Source: an uncultured Spirochaetales bacterium
Lineage (GTDB): Bacteria > UBP6 > UBA1177
Assembly (NCBI GenBank): GCA_902774115.1
Contig: CACYHH010000004.1
Location: forward strand, 358,098-422,097
DNA: 64,000 bases
Reading direction: 5' to 3'
The first letter of the stretch is position 1. Each line of letters opens with the position of its first letter. The translations under genes and the position numbers were made by a program. Below, in pieces: positions 50,104 to 58,142 of this stretch. The notes under the pieces are model-generated. The model saw only the letters and a list, made by a program, of their open reading frames with translations, made no database searches and was not told where the DNA came from.

Positions 50104-50823
50104 TTACAGATAAGTCCTCACAAATATTTTGTCGCGCTTCGTGATGCGTCTCATTTCCATCGCCATCCTCTCAAGCTGCTCCATTGAATAACTGTCAGAA
50201 GCCTTCGCCTCAGCCGAATAAGCGTTGTCGCAGATGAAGCGCTGAAGGTAATAAACAGCGTTTTCAGGAATAAAATCAGCCATTTTGCAAAGCCGCTCGT
50301 AACTTTCCACAAGTTTCGGATACATCGTCGTGCGGTATTCAACTTTGGCGTTTGCCTGCTTTTCCAGAAGCTCTTTCGTGGCTAAAAGTTTCTGCTCGAC
50401 CTCTTTTTTCGGAAGTTTGCAGCCGAGTTCGCCGTAAAGGTCGGGAGTCGTTTTTATGTCGATCGCGATATAGGAAAGATACGGAAGGATTTTTTCAATA
50501 AATTCAGGCTTAAGTCCGTTAGAATCGATCTTCACGTCGATACCGAAACGCTCTTTTATCTCTTTCACAAGGTCGATAAGTTCGTCATAAAGCGAAGTCT
50601 CTCCGCCCGAAAACGAAACGCCGTCGATAAATTTCAGCCTTTTCTGAATATCGGAAATTATATAATCCCTTGAAAGCCATTTTTCCTGCGGCGGAACCTC
50701 GAAAAGCGACGAATTGTGGCAGTACGGACAGCGCAGATTGCAGCCCGAAAAGAAAAAAAGAGTCGCAATTTTTTCCGGAAAATCGACTAACGAAGTCTGG
50801 ACATGACCGGTGATCGGAAGCAT
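50104..50823 (-). CDS. nrdG: Anaerobic ribonucleotide reductase activase-like radical SAM protein
   Basis: 239 aa. The radical SAM cluster Cys are C28, C32, C35 (SGCNLRCPYCHNSSL). GVSFSGGETSL is the glycine-rich SAM-binding GGE motif. The start GHVQTSLVDFPEKIATLFF is diagnostic of the NrdG2 branch (TIGR02495). It would generate the glycyl radical of an oxygen-sensitive class III reductase or a related enzyme. The reductase gene itself is not in the window. Indicates anaerobic DNA synthesis. Confidence 0.86.
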   Translation of the reverse strand: MLPITGHVQTSLVDFPEKIATLFFFSGCNLRCPYCHNSSLFEVPPQEKWLSRDYIISDIQKRLKFIDGVSFSGGETSLYDELIDLVKEIKERFGIDVKIDSNGLKPEFIEKILPYLSYIAIDIKTTPDLYGELGCKLPKKEVEQKLLATKELLEKQANAKVEYRTTMYPKLVESYERLCKMADFIPENAVYYLQRFICDNAYSAEAKASDSYSMEQLERMAMEMRRITKRDKIFVRTYL

Positions 50824-50862
50824 TTTCTACTCCAAATTATTCATCATAACAATCTAAAAACA

Positions 50863-51636
50863 CTACGCTTTTCTGTTTACCAAATGATAGTCTCTCTGAG
50901 CTGTCGGATAGATTATCATGTCTGAAACATTGACGTGCGGCGGTCTTGTTACGACATAAAGAACCGCATCGGCGATATCTTCAGCGTGGAGCGGCTCGTA
51001 ACCTTCATAAACTTTGTCGGAACGTGCCTGGTCGCCTTCGAATCTGACCATGCTGAACTCCGTTTCGACTGCGCCGGGATCAATTGTCGTGACGCGCAGC
51101 GATGTTTTAAGCAAATCTTTTCTGAGACCGTTCGTTATCGCGTTGACTGCATGTTTTGTAGCGCAGTAAACCGTGCCGCCCGGGTATGTTCCGCGTCCTG
51201 CGGTAGAGCCGATATTTACGATGTGGCCTTTGTCGCGCTCGACCATTCCGGGAAGAACCGCTTTCGTGACATAAAGCAGACCTTTTACGTTAGTATCGAT
51301 CATCTGTTCCCAGTCGGAAATTTTGTTTTCGTAAAGCGGGGTCATATCCTTCGCAAGACCGGCGTTATTGACTAAAATCTCAATATTTTTAAACTCTTCC
51401 GGAAGTTCAGCGAAAAATTTTTCGACATCTTTCTGATTTCTGACATCAAGAACGCCGCCGAAACATTTTATTTCGTATTTGTCACTTAAATACTGAGAAA
51501 ACTCTTTGATTTTATCTTCTCTTCTTGCCGAAATGACAAGGTTGCATCCAGCTTCAGCCAGAGCTTCGGCAGTCGCCGCACCGATTCCCGCACTTGCTCC
51601 CGTTACACACGCGATTTTTCCAGAAATATCGTACAT
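50863..51636 (-). CDS. Short-chain dehydrogenase, YdfG-like
   Basis: 257 aa, classical SDR: TGASAGIG (12-19) binds NADP, NNAG (90-93), catalytic S144, Y157 and K161 (YCATK). The tail DMIIYPTAQRDY is typical of YdfG, which oxidises L-allo-threonine/serine and reduces malonic semialdehyde. NAD(P) specificity: ARRED after the second strand favours NADP. Its own promoter is seen upstream. Confidence 0.86.
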   Translation of the reverse strand: MYDISGKIACVTGASAGIGAATAEALAEAGCNLVISARREDKIKEFSQYLSDKYEIKCFGGVLDVRNQKDVEKFFAELPEEFKNIEILVNNAGLAKDMTPLYENKISDWEQMIDTNVKGLLYVTKAVLPGMVERDKGHIVNIGSTAGRGTYPGGTVYCATKHAVNAITNGLRKDLLKTSLRVTTIDPGAVETEFSMVRFEGDQARSDKVYEGYEPLHAEDIADAVLYVVTRPPHVNVSDMIIYPTAQRDYHLVNRKA

Positions 51637-51664
51637 TTTCCACCTCGAAAAAGTTTATAAACAA

Positions 51665-51705
51665 CAAAAACGCGGCAATTATACTCAAAATTTCAGAAAT
51701 TTCGA
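51665..51705 (-). promoter_or_regulatory. Promoter of the SDR gene
   Basis: Minus-strand TCGAAA (51705-51700), 16-bp spacer, TATAAT (51683-51678), then TGCCGCGTTTTTG. Almost the same as the capsule operon promoter, including the weak TCGAWA -35. Confidence 0.6.
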
Positions 51706-51762
51706 CAGAAAAATGAAGAAAACTGATCTTATTTAAAAATAAAACGATTTTTTCATGACTTT

Positions 51763-54219
51763 TCAGTCCAGAATCCCGGTTTCTTTGAGAAGTCCTTCCG
51801 CATCGTATTCCGCAAGTTCTTTGCGGTAGCCGTTTTTGATTATGTGGTATTCGCCGGTGAAGGCGTCGAATTTTTTCATTACGCTACCGAGTTCAGTGTA
51901 ATGGCGGATAGTCATTTCAAGAGTTTCGTCATTAAAATCAAGAACTTCCAGGATTTCTTTGGCTGAATCGTAGTCAGTTTTTTCGAAAAATTTCACGCGG
52001 TATGTGCTTGAAGGAAGAGTGCGCAGAATTTTTTCCGCTTTTTTGATCTTTTCACGGTCGCAGAAGGCAAAAGTGAGGAATTTTATTCCGGAATTTTCGA
52101 GGATCGAGTTGAGTTTCTCAAGAGTTTCCTTTTCGTTGACTTCCTCGGTGAGCCAGACTGTGCCGAATTCCTCGTCAACTTCGACTCCGACCGGTGCCGG
52201 AAACGCTAAATTAAAGCGCGGCATCGGGTGAAAACCGTCGGAATAAAGGATCTTGAGGTCGCTCAGAGTGAGAGCTTTGAAGAGAAAAGAAACAAGGTCA
52301 AGGTGCCCTACACTTATCGAATTTCCGTGTTTCGAAAGCGAGAAAATGTATGGGAAAGAGTTGTTTTTATTGTTTTTTTCGGGAATTTCAAAGGTCTCGT
52401 TCTCGTCAAGCGCCTTTCCGGTGAACTTCAGCGGCCTGATCTCCTTGAAGTCGCAGGCACCGCACTTGTTGCAGATACCTGTTTTCGCGCAGTCGGGCGT
52501 TTCCTGAAAATTGAACGCTTTTTCGCGCTCTTTCAAAAGAAATCTGCGGTCGATCCTGAGGTCGATATGCTCGTAGGGAAGAGGCTTATCCAGCGGTTTT
52601 TCAAGGTAAGTGCTTTCCGGGTCTATCCCTGCATAAACCATGCCCTCATCCCAGAGAGCAGGGTCAAAACTTTCGTCTTCCGTCTGGAGACCCTTCATAT
52701 TTTTCGCAACAAATTCAATGACTTTGCCGTATTCGCGCCCTGCCCGGCTGAGGTATCCTTCGACTGTGCTGATCTCCTGATCGTGCCATGCGAGTTTCAG
52801 ATTTCTTATGCCGCGGAGGTTTTCGATTATGATTTTCTGCTTAGCCTTGATTTCAGCAGGACTCGACATTTTTTCCCACTGGAAAGGGGTAAAAGGCTGC
52901 GGCACAAAAGTCGAGAAACTCGCACTTATCATCGCTTTTTTACCGAATCTTTTCACATAGTTGCACATTTTCTTAACAAGTTCTACCGTCTCAAAAAGAT
53001 CCTCTTCCTCTTCATGCGGAAGACCGAGCATGAAGTAAAGTTTGACCGCCTGCCAGCCGTTTGAAAATATCGTGTTGAGGGCGTTCAGCAGATCTTCGAC
53101 GCTGTTGCCCTTGTTTATCATTTTGCGCAGCCTGTCGCTTCCAGATTCGACCGCGAGAGTGAAGCCGACTTTGCGCCCTTTTCTTATCGCGCGGGTGATT
53201 TTCGGGGTGATCGTCTCAGTCCTGAGGCTTGGCAGAGAAACCGAGATCCGGCGGCTGTAGCGGCTGTAGGAGCGGACTAAAATATCCTCGATCTCGCTGT
53301 GGTCAGCAGCCGAAAGCGAAAGGAAACCCGCCTCGTCATATCCTGAGGTGCGGACGACTCTGTCAAGGATTTCGCAAATATTTTCAGCACTTTTCTCTCT
53401 GTGAGGACGGTAGAACATCCCGGCCATGCAAAATCTGCACCCTCTCGTGCAGCCGCGCATGATCTCGATCGTGAAACGGTCGTGGATCGTCCTCATCGCA
53501 AATATCGGAGCGTCAAAAAGCGAGTCGGGATCGTAGTTGAGATCCTTGAGGACCGCTCTTCTCGCTTCAATTCCCGAAAGCGAGCCGTCGGGATTGATTT
53601 TGACAGAGTTTTCATCGTGCTTCGACGGAATATAGATTGCCGGAATTTTGGAAAAAGCCTCGATTCTTTTTTGCTTTTCCTTAATATTTTCAAGCACATC
53701 CATAAATTCTTCAGCATAAGGCTCAAACTCTCCGATCGAGACTGCGTCTATGAAATCAGCCATCGGCTCAGGATTGCACATGACAGGCCCGCCAGACCAG
53801 ATTATAGGATAACCATCTGAATTTATTCTATCTTTTGAATGGATAGGAATTCCTGCGATATCCATGATCTTAAGAAAATCGGGGTATTGCAGCTGATACT
53901 GGAACGAAACCGCAATGATGTCGAAATCGCGGTAATTCACCCCGTGCATCATCGAAGTGAGCCCCCCGCTCGCCTTTGCCTCCTCAAATACATCCTTCTG
54001 CGGCGAAAAACCGAAATCTACAAGAAATCCGCGGCGGTTAAAGAGCGAATAGAGGATCTTTACCCCCGTGTGGCTCTGCGCCATCTCGAAAAGATCGGGA
54101 AAAAGTATCAGAACCTTCGGCTTATTGGGATCAGTTTTCACCTTTACAGGCTCGATAAACGGAGCAAAATAACGCCCGGGCTTTTCGATCCTGCGCAGAA
54201 AAGAAGTTATGAGTTTCAA
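51763..54219 (-). CDS. B12-binding radical SAM protein with DUF2344 domain (TIGR03960/TIGR03936)
   Basis: 818 aa. The N-terminal cobalamin-binding Rossmann domain ends with IWSGGPVMCNPEPMADFID. The radical SAM cluster is C257, C261, C264 (MRGCTRGCRFCMAG), then FTLAVESGSDRLRKMINKGN. Around 590-620 is a Cys set (DCAKTGICNKCGACDFK), and from about 640 the DUF2344 domain (SVGHLDLVSFLFKALTLSDL, GFHPMPRFNLAFPAPVGVE). Often coupled to ribonuclease G in other genomes; here it stands alone. Substrate unknown; RNA modification is suspected from that association. Confidence 0.88.
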   Translation of the reverse strand: MKLITSFLRRIEKPGRYFAPFIEPVKVKTDPNKPKVLILFPDLFEMAQSHTGVKILYSLFNRRGFLVDFGFSPQKDVFEEAKASGGLTSMMHGVNYRDFDIIAVSFQYQLQYPDFLKIMDIAGIPIHSKDRINSDGYPIIWSGGPVMCNPEPMADFIDAVSIGEFEPYAEEFMDVLENIKEKQKRIEAFSKIPAIYIPSKHDENSVKINPDGSLSGIEARRAVLKDLNYDPDSLFDAPIFAMRTIHDRFTIEIMRGCTRGCRFCMAGMFYRPHREKSAENICEILDRVVRTSGYDEAGFLSLSAADHSEIEDILVRSYSRYSRRISVSLPSLRTETITPKITRAIRKGRKVGFTLAVESGSDRLRKMINKGNSVEDLLNALNTIFSNGWQAVKLYFMLGLPHEEEEDLFETVELVKKMCNYVKRFGKKAMISASFSTFVPQPFTPFQWEKMSSPAEIKAKQKIIIENLRGIRNLKLAWHDQEISTVEGYLSRAGREYGKVIEFVAKNMKGLQTEDESFDPALWDEGMVYAGIDPESTYLEKPLDKPLPYEHIDLRIDRRFLLKEREKAFNFQETPDCAKTGICNKCGACDFKEIRPLKFTGKALDENETFEIPEKNNKNNSFPYIFSLSKHGNSISVGHLDLVSFLFKALTLSDLKILYSDGFHPMPRFNLAFPAPVGVEVDEEFGTVWLTEEVNEKETLEKLNSILENSGIKFLTFAFCDREKIKKAEKILRTLPSSTYRVKFFEKTDYDSAKEILEVLDFNDETLEMTIRHYTELGSVMKKFDAFTGEYHIIKNGYRKELAEYDAEGLLKETGILD

Positions 54220-54495
54220 AATATTCTCCTAAAATTCAATATTTTCAGCAATTTACTTAATTTCTTCCATTTAAAAGAACTCTTGCAAAAAGACGGTGAC
54301 ACTTTAGAGGAAATTGCGGAAAATGCAAGAGTTTAGGGGCGAGCAGACCACATTCAGCTCAACGAATACGAACACTCATTTTGAGGTCAAAAATTTTGAC
54401 CACAAAAAACACGTTATTCGCCGTTTAAAGCGGTAAATTTTGTGATTTTGTGGAAAAGTGACGGTTTAACTTGAGAACAACGGATAATTTTTGGT
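54220..54495. other. Gene-free stretch with two inverted repeats
   Basis: No credible coding sequence. AACTCTTGCA (54278-54287) and TGCAAGAGTT (54324-54333) form a perfect 10-bp inverted repeat with a 36-nt loop, in the leader side of the radical SAM gene. GGTCAAAAATTTTGACC (54385-54401) is a 17-bp palindrome that could be an operator. This stretch borders the rnfA fragments and may be the remaining edge of an inserted element. Confidence 0.6.
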
Positions 54496-54575
54496 TTACC
54501 ACGGAACCGAGATAAGTCCGGTAAAACCCATGAATGCAAGTGAGAGAAGACATGCTGTGACGAGCGCAGTCGCCT
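54496..54575 (-). pseudogene. rnfA 3'-end fragment A
   Basis: On the minus strand this reads [20 protein letters not shown] then VPW and a TAA stop, in frame. The intact rnfA ends [26 protein letters not shown]. About 12 of 71 bases differ, mostly at third codon positions, which means the fragment diverged as a working gene end rather than decaying here. Weaker similarity may run to about 54604. Confidence 0.85.
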
Positions 54576-54639
54576 TGCCTCAAAACCATTCCCCGGAAAT
54601 CCCGTTGCAGGCTTTTTTCAAGAGTTCAATGCCGGATTT

Positions 54640-55245
54640 TTACTGTTTTTTCCCGATCTCGCGGACTTTCCCAATGATTTCATTGATTTTGTCAAGCGTC
54701 ATATCCGCGATACTGTTTTCTTCCGCGGTTTTCCTCATGTTTTCAACTGCGGAAACTACATTGTCATATTGAATGTATATTTTTTCCAGCAATTTTATAT
54801 CACAGCATCTTTGTTTTATTCTGATTTCGTAATCTGCGAGTTCGCTGTCATCAGAAAACAGCAATTCCCTAAGTAAATTAGCAGTTTTTTGTATTTGAAT
54901 CGTGTCGCTGCGGATAGCTTTGTATTGATTCTGCAAAAGACGACGGTATTTGTCATCGCCGATTTTCTCTATTTCAATAAGGATTAAAGCCGAATCTGTT
55001 ACCGGAATCATATTGCTAAAATTGATCGCTCCATACAAACCGGCAGATATTTTCCTGAAATCAATAGTGTTTTTCATAGTTTTGTGCTTTGGCTTGGGTG
55101 AAGAGAACGGCGCATAATATTTAACAGAACCTATTTCAAGAACGATTCCGACATAAGGTCTTGTTTCGTGCTTGTTGTCGGCGACTTTAGCGTCATATTT
55201 CCTAAGAAAGTCTATGTAATCGTCTTTCACATGATAGAATCTCAT
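54640..55245 (-). CDS. Type III toxin of the ToxN/AbiQ family
   Basis: 201-aa predicted endoribonuclease. FYHVKDDYIDFLRKYDAKV, RPYVGIVLEI and YYAPFSSPKPKHKTMKNTID match the ToxN/AbiQ core; S48, S49 and K51 line up with the catalytic Ser/Thr-Ser-x-Lys set. It has a longer C-terminal helical part than the roughly 170 aa prototypes. The context is decisive: the start is 5 nt after AGGGGG, a terminator lies just upstream, and about three 36-39 nt direct repeats precede that. In known systems the RNA repeats inhibit the toxin, and phage infection releases it to cut mRNAs and abort infection. Confidence 0.88.
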   Translation of the reverse strand: MRFYHVKDDYIDFLRKYDAKVADNKHETRPYVGIVLEIGSVKYYAPFSSPKPKHKTMKNTIDFRKISAGLYGAINFSNMIPVTDSALILIEIEKIGDDKYRRLLQNQYKAIRSDTIQIQKTANLLRELLFSDDSELADYEIRIKQRCCDIKLLEKIYIQYDNVVSAVENMRKTAEENSIADMTLDKINEIIGKVREIGKKQ

Positions 55246-55254
55246 TTTTCCCCC

Positions 55255-55290
55255 TAAAAAAACAAAGGGCGGATAAACCGCCCTTTTTTA
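55255..55290 (-). terminator. Terminator between antitoxin RNA and toxin gene
   Basis: AAAGGGCGG (55264-55272) pairs with CCGCCCTTT (55278-55286) around ATAAA. On the minus strand GTTTTTTAG follows; T residues also follow on the + strand. Placement between repeats and toxin is the hallmark of type III loci, where it keeps antitoxin RNA in excess. Confidence 0.88.
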
Positions 55291-55402
55291 AGTCCTCTGT
55301 TGTGGTCGAGGCTCACCGCTTTTTTAAGATTTCACTTAATGGTAGAAACTCACCGCTTTTTTCGGTTTCCAATTAAGGTCGGAACTTACCTGCGTCAAAA
55401 AC
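55291..55402 (-). ncRNA. Type III antitoxin RNA: about three 36-39 nt tandem repeats
   Basis: Units at 55402-55364, 55363-55327 and 55326-55291, read on the minus strand. The last two share AAAAAAGCGGTGAG, then a variable C/T run, CGACC or CTACC, and an A-rich end; the first is more diverged (GCAGGTAAG, CGACC). Known ToxI/antiQ RNAs have 35-36 nt units folding as pseudoknots that the toxin cuts and binds; AbiQ's partner has 2.8 units, very like this. The number and length of units fit that plan. Confidence 0.82.
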
Positions 55403-55428
55403 TTTAGTCACTTTTTATTTAAAGTCAA
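55401..55428 (-). promoter_or_regulatory. Promoter of the type III toxin-antitoxin operon
   Basis: Minus-strand TTGACT (55428-55423), 16-bp spacer, TAAAGT (55406-55401). Transcription would start at about 55394, inside the first repeat. Confidence 0.6.
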
Positions 55429-55489
55429 GAGATTTTTACAATAAATTAGAAATTTCTAAAGAATCTGTGAAGATTTTTAGTCTACCACG

Positions 55490-55506
55490 GAACCGTAATA
55501 AGTCCG
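55490..55506 (-). pseudogene. rnfA 3'-end fragment B
   Basis: On the minus strand the bases leading to 55491 read GGA CTT ATT ACG GTT CCG TGG TAG, i.e. GLITVPW-stop, again in frame. It is a third version of the rnfA end beside GLIAVPW (intact) and GLISVPW (fragment A). Homology stops abruptly next to the regulator remnant. The match is only about 24 bp long, so it is convincing mainly because of the intact stop and context. Confidence 0.7.
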
Positions 55507-55689
55507 AAACACTTGGCAAACGAATTTCGTGTCTCTGTTGACTATCTTTTAAGCGGCAAAATATCAGAAGAAGACAACCTCATGCTCAAAGAATGGACAT
55601 CTCTTATAAAGGAAAGACCTCAAAAAGATATCGAAAGCGCACTTAAAATCGTCCGCACTTTTTTTGAATGTGTGGACAGCAAAAAATAA
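55507..55689 (+). pseudogene. Xre-type regulator remnant (C-terminal part)
   Basis: An open 60-codon frame with no start begins KHLANEFRVSVDYLLSGKIS and ends FFECVDSKK-stop. L-A-x-x-F-x-V-S-V-D-Y-L-L-S-G is the last helix and following turn of HTH_3 (Cro/CI-type) regulators; the DNA-recognition helices are missing. It abuts rnfA fragment B directly. Probably the tail of a phage or integrative-element repressor cut at an integration boundary. Confidence 0.75.
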
Positions 55690-55774
55690 TTTTCAGAAAG
55701 ATTCTTTAGTTAAATCCAATGATTTCAGTTGGTTTGTGTTTGTGAAGTTTTTAGTTTGCTGCGGATCTGCAACT

Positions 55775-56302
55775 TTAGATAAAGAGCATCGAACATCCGC
55801 CGGATTTGCCTTCATCCCCAGCGCCGTCGGAAGTGTTGTCGTCAGCTGCATCGACCTCCGGATAATCGGAGTCGTCGGTTTCCCAGCCTTCGACAGGTTC
55901 GGTTCCGCACTCTTCCACCAGAACCGCTCCGCATCCGTTTTCGCTGAAAGTGCCAGTTCCGGTCTTTAAATCTCCGACTCCGTAACACCTGCAGGCATAG
56001 TTGCCGCCGTATGCTACTGTACACTTGCCGGCCTCATTCCGACAACGGATCCGCGTATCTTTGCAGAGCTTTTCGACCTTCTCCATGCATGTTTCGTTGC
56101 TCAGAGAGGTCGTTTCAGGCTGGACATTTTCATCGGAAACATATCCTTCGCCGTCCCGGCATTCACACTCCGAGCGAAGCGATCCGTCAGTCAGCGTAAC
56201 AGAGCACTTTCCAAGTTCCGATTCGCACGAAACACTTCCCTCTTCCGCAAAAAGAGCCGTTGCAACAGCAAAGACGGCAGCTAAAACAACTGTCTTTTTC
56301 AT
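55775..56302 (-). CDS. Secreted Cys-rich protein with GCS C-terminal tail
   Basis: 175 aa. Signal peptide MKKTVVLAAVFAVATALFAE; GGAGG before the ATG. Two similar Cys modules: SCESELGKCSVTL...CECRDGEGY and RCRNEAGKCTVAY...CRCYGVGD, each followed by SNETC/SENGC and a shared acidic turn. An Asp-rich linker then leads to KSGGCSMLFI at the very end, matching the subtilase tail KSSGCSITTL. It lies 76 bp downstream of rnfA, where rnfB would be expected, inside the island of rnfA fragments. Function unknown. Confidence 0.78.
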   Translation of the reverse strand: MKKTVVLAAVFAVATALFAEEGSVSCESELGKCSVTLTDGSLRSECECRDGEGYVSDENVQPETTSLSNETCMEKVEKLCKDTRIRCRNEAGKCTVAYGGNYACRCYGVGDLKTGTGTFSENGCGAVLVEECGTEPVEGWETDDSDYPEVDAADDNTSDGAGDEGKSGGCSMLFI

Positions 56303-56378
56303 ATAACCTCCTGATTCAATTACAGCTTTTGTTTCTGTGGGTTAAAGCCTGAAGATATTTTCAGACTTGTTGCTGATT

Positions 56379-56966
56379 CTACCACGGCACTGCGATGAGT
56401 CCGGTGAAACCCATGAACGCAAGTGCGAGAAGACCTGCGGTGACGAGTGCGATCGGTGCGCCTTTCATTGCTTCGGGGATTTCGTAAAGCTCAAGGCGTT
56501 CCCTGATCCCGGCAAAAATTACGAGTGCCAGGAAGAAGCCGAGAGCGGTCGCAATTGTGTAAACAACGCTCTGGAGAAGGTTGTAGTTTTTCTGCGTTAC
56601 GAGTATCGCGACACCGAGAACGGCGCAGTTAGTAGTAATGAGCGGAAGGAAGACTCCGAGTGCCTGATAAAGCGGCTGCGAAACTTTTTTCAGAATGATT
56701 TCAACCATTTGCACAAGTGCAGCGATGACAAGGATGTATGCGACCGTCTGCATGAAACCGATATTGAGCGGGATCAGCACGAGGTTGTAAAGCAGCCAGG
56801 TGACTGTCGTAGCCAGGGTCATGACGAAAAGGACAGCCGCGCCCATTCCGACCGAAGTCGAAACTTTGTTCGAAACGCCGAGGAAGGGGCAGATCCCCAA
56901 AAACTGCGCGAAAACGATGTTGTTTACGAGGATCGCGCTGATGAAAACAAGAATATATCCGGTCAT
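56379..56966 (-). CDS. rnfA: Rnf complex subunit RnfA
   Basis: 195 aa, six membrane helices. The start [20 protein letters not shown] followed by PFLGVSNK is characteristic of RnfA/NqrE, including the Cys that, with its RnfE/NqrD counterpart, ligates the intramembrane Fe-S centre. It lies 9 bp after rnfE. It is the last rnf gene; rnfB does not follow. Its final 80 bp reappear in diverged form at 54496-54575. Confidence 0.94.
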   Translation of the reverse strand: MTGYILVFISAILVNNIVFAQFLGICPFLGVSNKVSTSVGMGAAVLFVMTLATTVTWLLYNLVLIPLNIGFMQTVAYILVIAALVQMVEIILKKVSQPLYQALGVFLPLITTNCAVLGVAILVTQKNYNLLQSVVYTIATALGFFLALVIFAGIRERLELYEIPEAMKGAPIALVTAGLLALAFMGFTGLIAVPW

Positions 56967-56975
56967 TTTCCCCTC

Positions 56976-57572
56976 CTATGCCGCTTTTCTGTTTTTGATG
57001 TGGTTTACAAGTGCGATCAGGAAACCAAGTGCTATGAAAGCTCCGGGCGGCATGATGAAAAGAAGGATTTTATCAATGTTTTCGGGTATAAACTGGAATC
57101 CGAAAACAGAGCCGTTGCCCAGAATTTCTCTGACTGAACCCAGGATCGTGAGCGACATCGTGAAGCCGAGACCGATTCCGAGACCGTCTGCCGCAGAAAG
57201 GAGAACACCGTTTTTCGAAGCAAAAGCCTCGGCACGTCCCAAAATGATGCAGTTTACAACGATAAGCGGGATGAAAAGTCCCAGCGTTTCATACAGATCG
57301 GGGAGATATGCCTGCATAACGAGATCTACGACCGTAACGAAACTTGCGATTACGACGATGAATCCCGGAATTCTGACTTTATCGGGAATTACGTTTTTAA
57401 GCAGTGAAATTACGCAGTTGGAGCAGATCAGAACGACTGTCGCGGCGAGACCCATGCTGAGTCCGTTGATCGAACTTGTCGTCGTTCCGAGTGTCGGGCA
57501 CATACCCAAAAGCAGAACGAAAGTAGGATTTTCTTTAATGAAACCTTTTGTAAATTCTTTCCAAGCACTCAT
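56976..57572 (-). CDS. rnfE: Rnf complex subunit RnfE
   Basis: 198 aa, six helices. PTFVLLLGMCPTLGTTTSS is the RnfE/NqrD hallmark, with the Cys paired to RnfA's. Forms with RnfA the inverted-topology core that passes electrons across the membrane while Na+ or H+ is pumped. Spaced 9 bp from the genes on both sides. Confidence 0.94.
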   Translation of the reverse strand: MSAWKEFTKGFIKENPTFVLLLGMCPTLGTTTSSINGLSMGLAATVVLICSNCVISLLKNVIPDKVRIPGFIVVIASFVTVVDLVMQAYLPDLYETLGLFIPLIVVNCIILGRAEAFASKNGVLLSAADGLGIGLGFTMSLTILGSVREILGNGSVFGFQFIPENIDKILLFIMPPGAFIALGFLIALVNHIKNRKAA

Positions 57573-57581
57573 TTTAGCCTC

Positions 57582-58142
57582 CTATTTCTTTCCGCTTCTG
57601 TAGGCTGCTACCGCGGTGTTTACTGCATCCAAAAAAGCTCTTGACGAGATCGTGGCAGCAGTTATCGCATCGACGTCGCCGCCGTCTTTCTTGACCGAAA
57701 GTTTAAAGTTTTCAGGGTCTTTGCCGTTTACCTGATCTTTGAATTTAGGATTTGTCATGTTGCTGCCGAGACCGGGAGTTTCCTTAATTGAAAGAACTGC
57801 AGTGTTGTAGATTTTTCCTTCAGCGTCAAAGCCGACGAGGATCTGGACGTCGCCGCCGAAACCTTTCTTGGAAACTGCTTCGACAGCCGTTCCGACAAGC
57901 TCTTCGCCTTTGTAAGCCGGAGTGAGCGTACAGCCGTTCGATTCGTATTTGTCGCCTAACTTTTCAAAAGCCGGAAGAACCGCTTCGAGAGCCTTTTTTG
58001 ACTTTTCGAGCTGGACTTTTTCAGCCGCCGGTTTCGTTTTCGTGTAGGTGAAACCTATAGCCAGCGCACTTACGAGCGAGATCGCCGCAAGGACGATGAG
58101 CATATTTTTGAACGAACTTTCGAGTTTTTTCTTATCCGCCAT
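57582..58142 (-). CDS. rnfG: Rnf complex subunit RnfG
   Basis: 186 aa: one N-terminal membrane helix (MLIVLAAISLVSALAIGFTY) and a periplasmic FMN-binding domain. The flavinylation motif is DAITAATISS, with T164 the expected phosphoester-FMN residue. VLSIKETPGLGSNMTNPKF is conserved. Covalent flavin requires ApbE, not seen here. It overlaps rnfD by 11 bp. Confidence 0.93.
   Translation of the reverse strand: MADKKKLESSFKNMLIVLAAISLVSALAIGFTYTKTKPAAEKVQLEKSKKALEAVLPAFEKLGDKYESNGCTLTPAYKGEELVGTAVEAVSKKGFGGDVQILVGFDAEGKIYNTAVLSIKETPGLGSNMTNPKFKDQVNGKDPENFKLSVKKDGGDVDAITAATISSRAFLDAVNTAVAAYRSGKK

Noticed and set aside
50104..50823. Possible missing RnfB
   Set aside because: The Cys pattern is CxxxCxxC of radical SAM with GGE, not the ferredoxin-type clusters of RnfB.
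53839..54336. Plus-strand frame ending EEIAENARV as a remnant gene
   Set aside because: Most of it is antisense to the radical SAM gene; no family resemblance and no start signal.
55291..55402. Short CRISPR array
   Set aside because: Units are adjacent with no unique spacers, no cas genes are present, and the terminator plus ToxN-like gene explain them as type III antitoxin.
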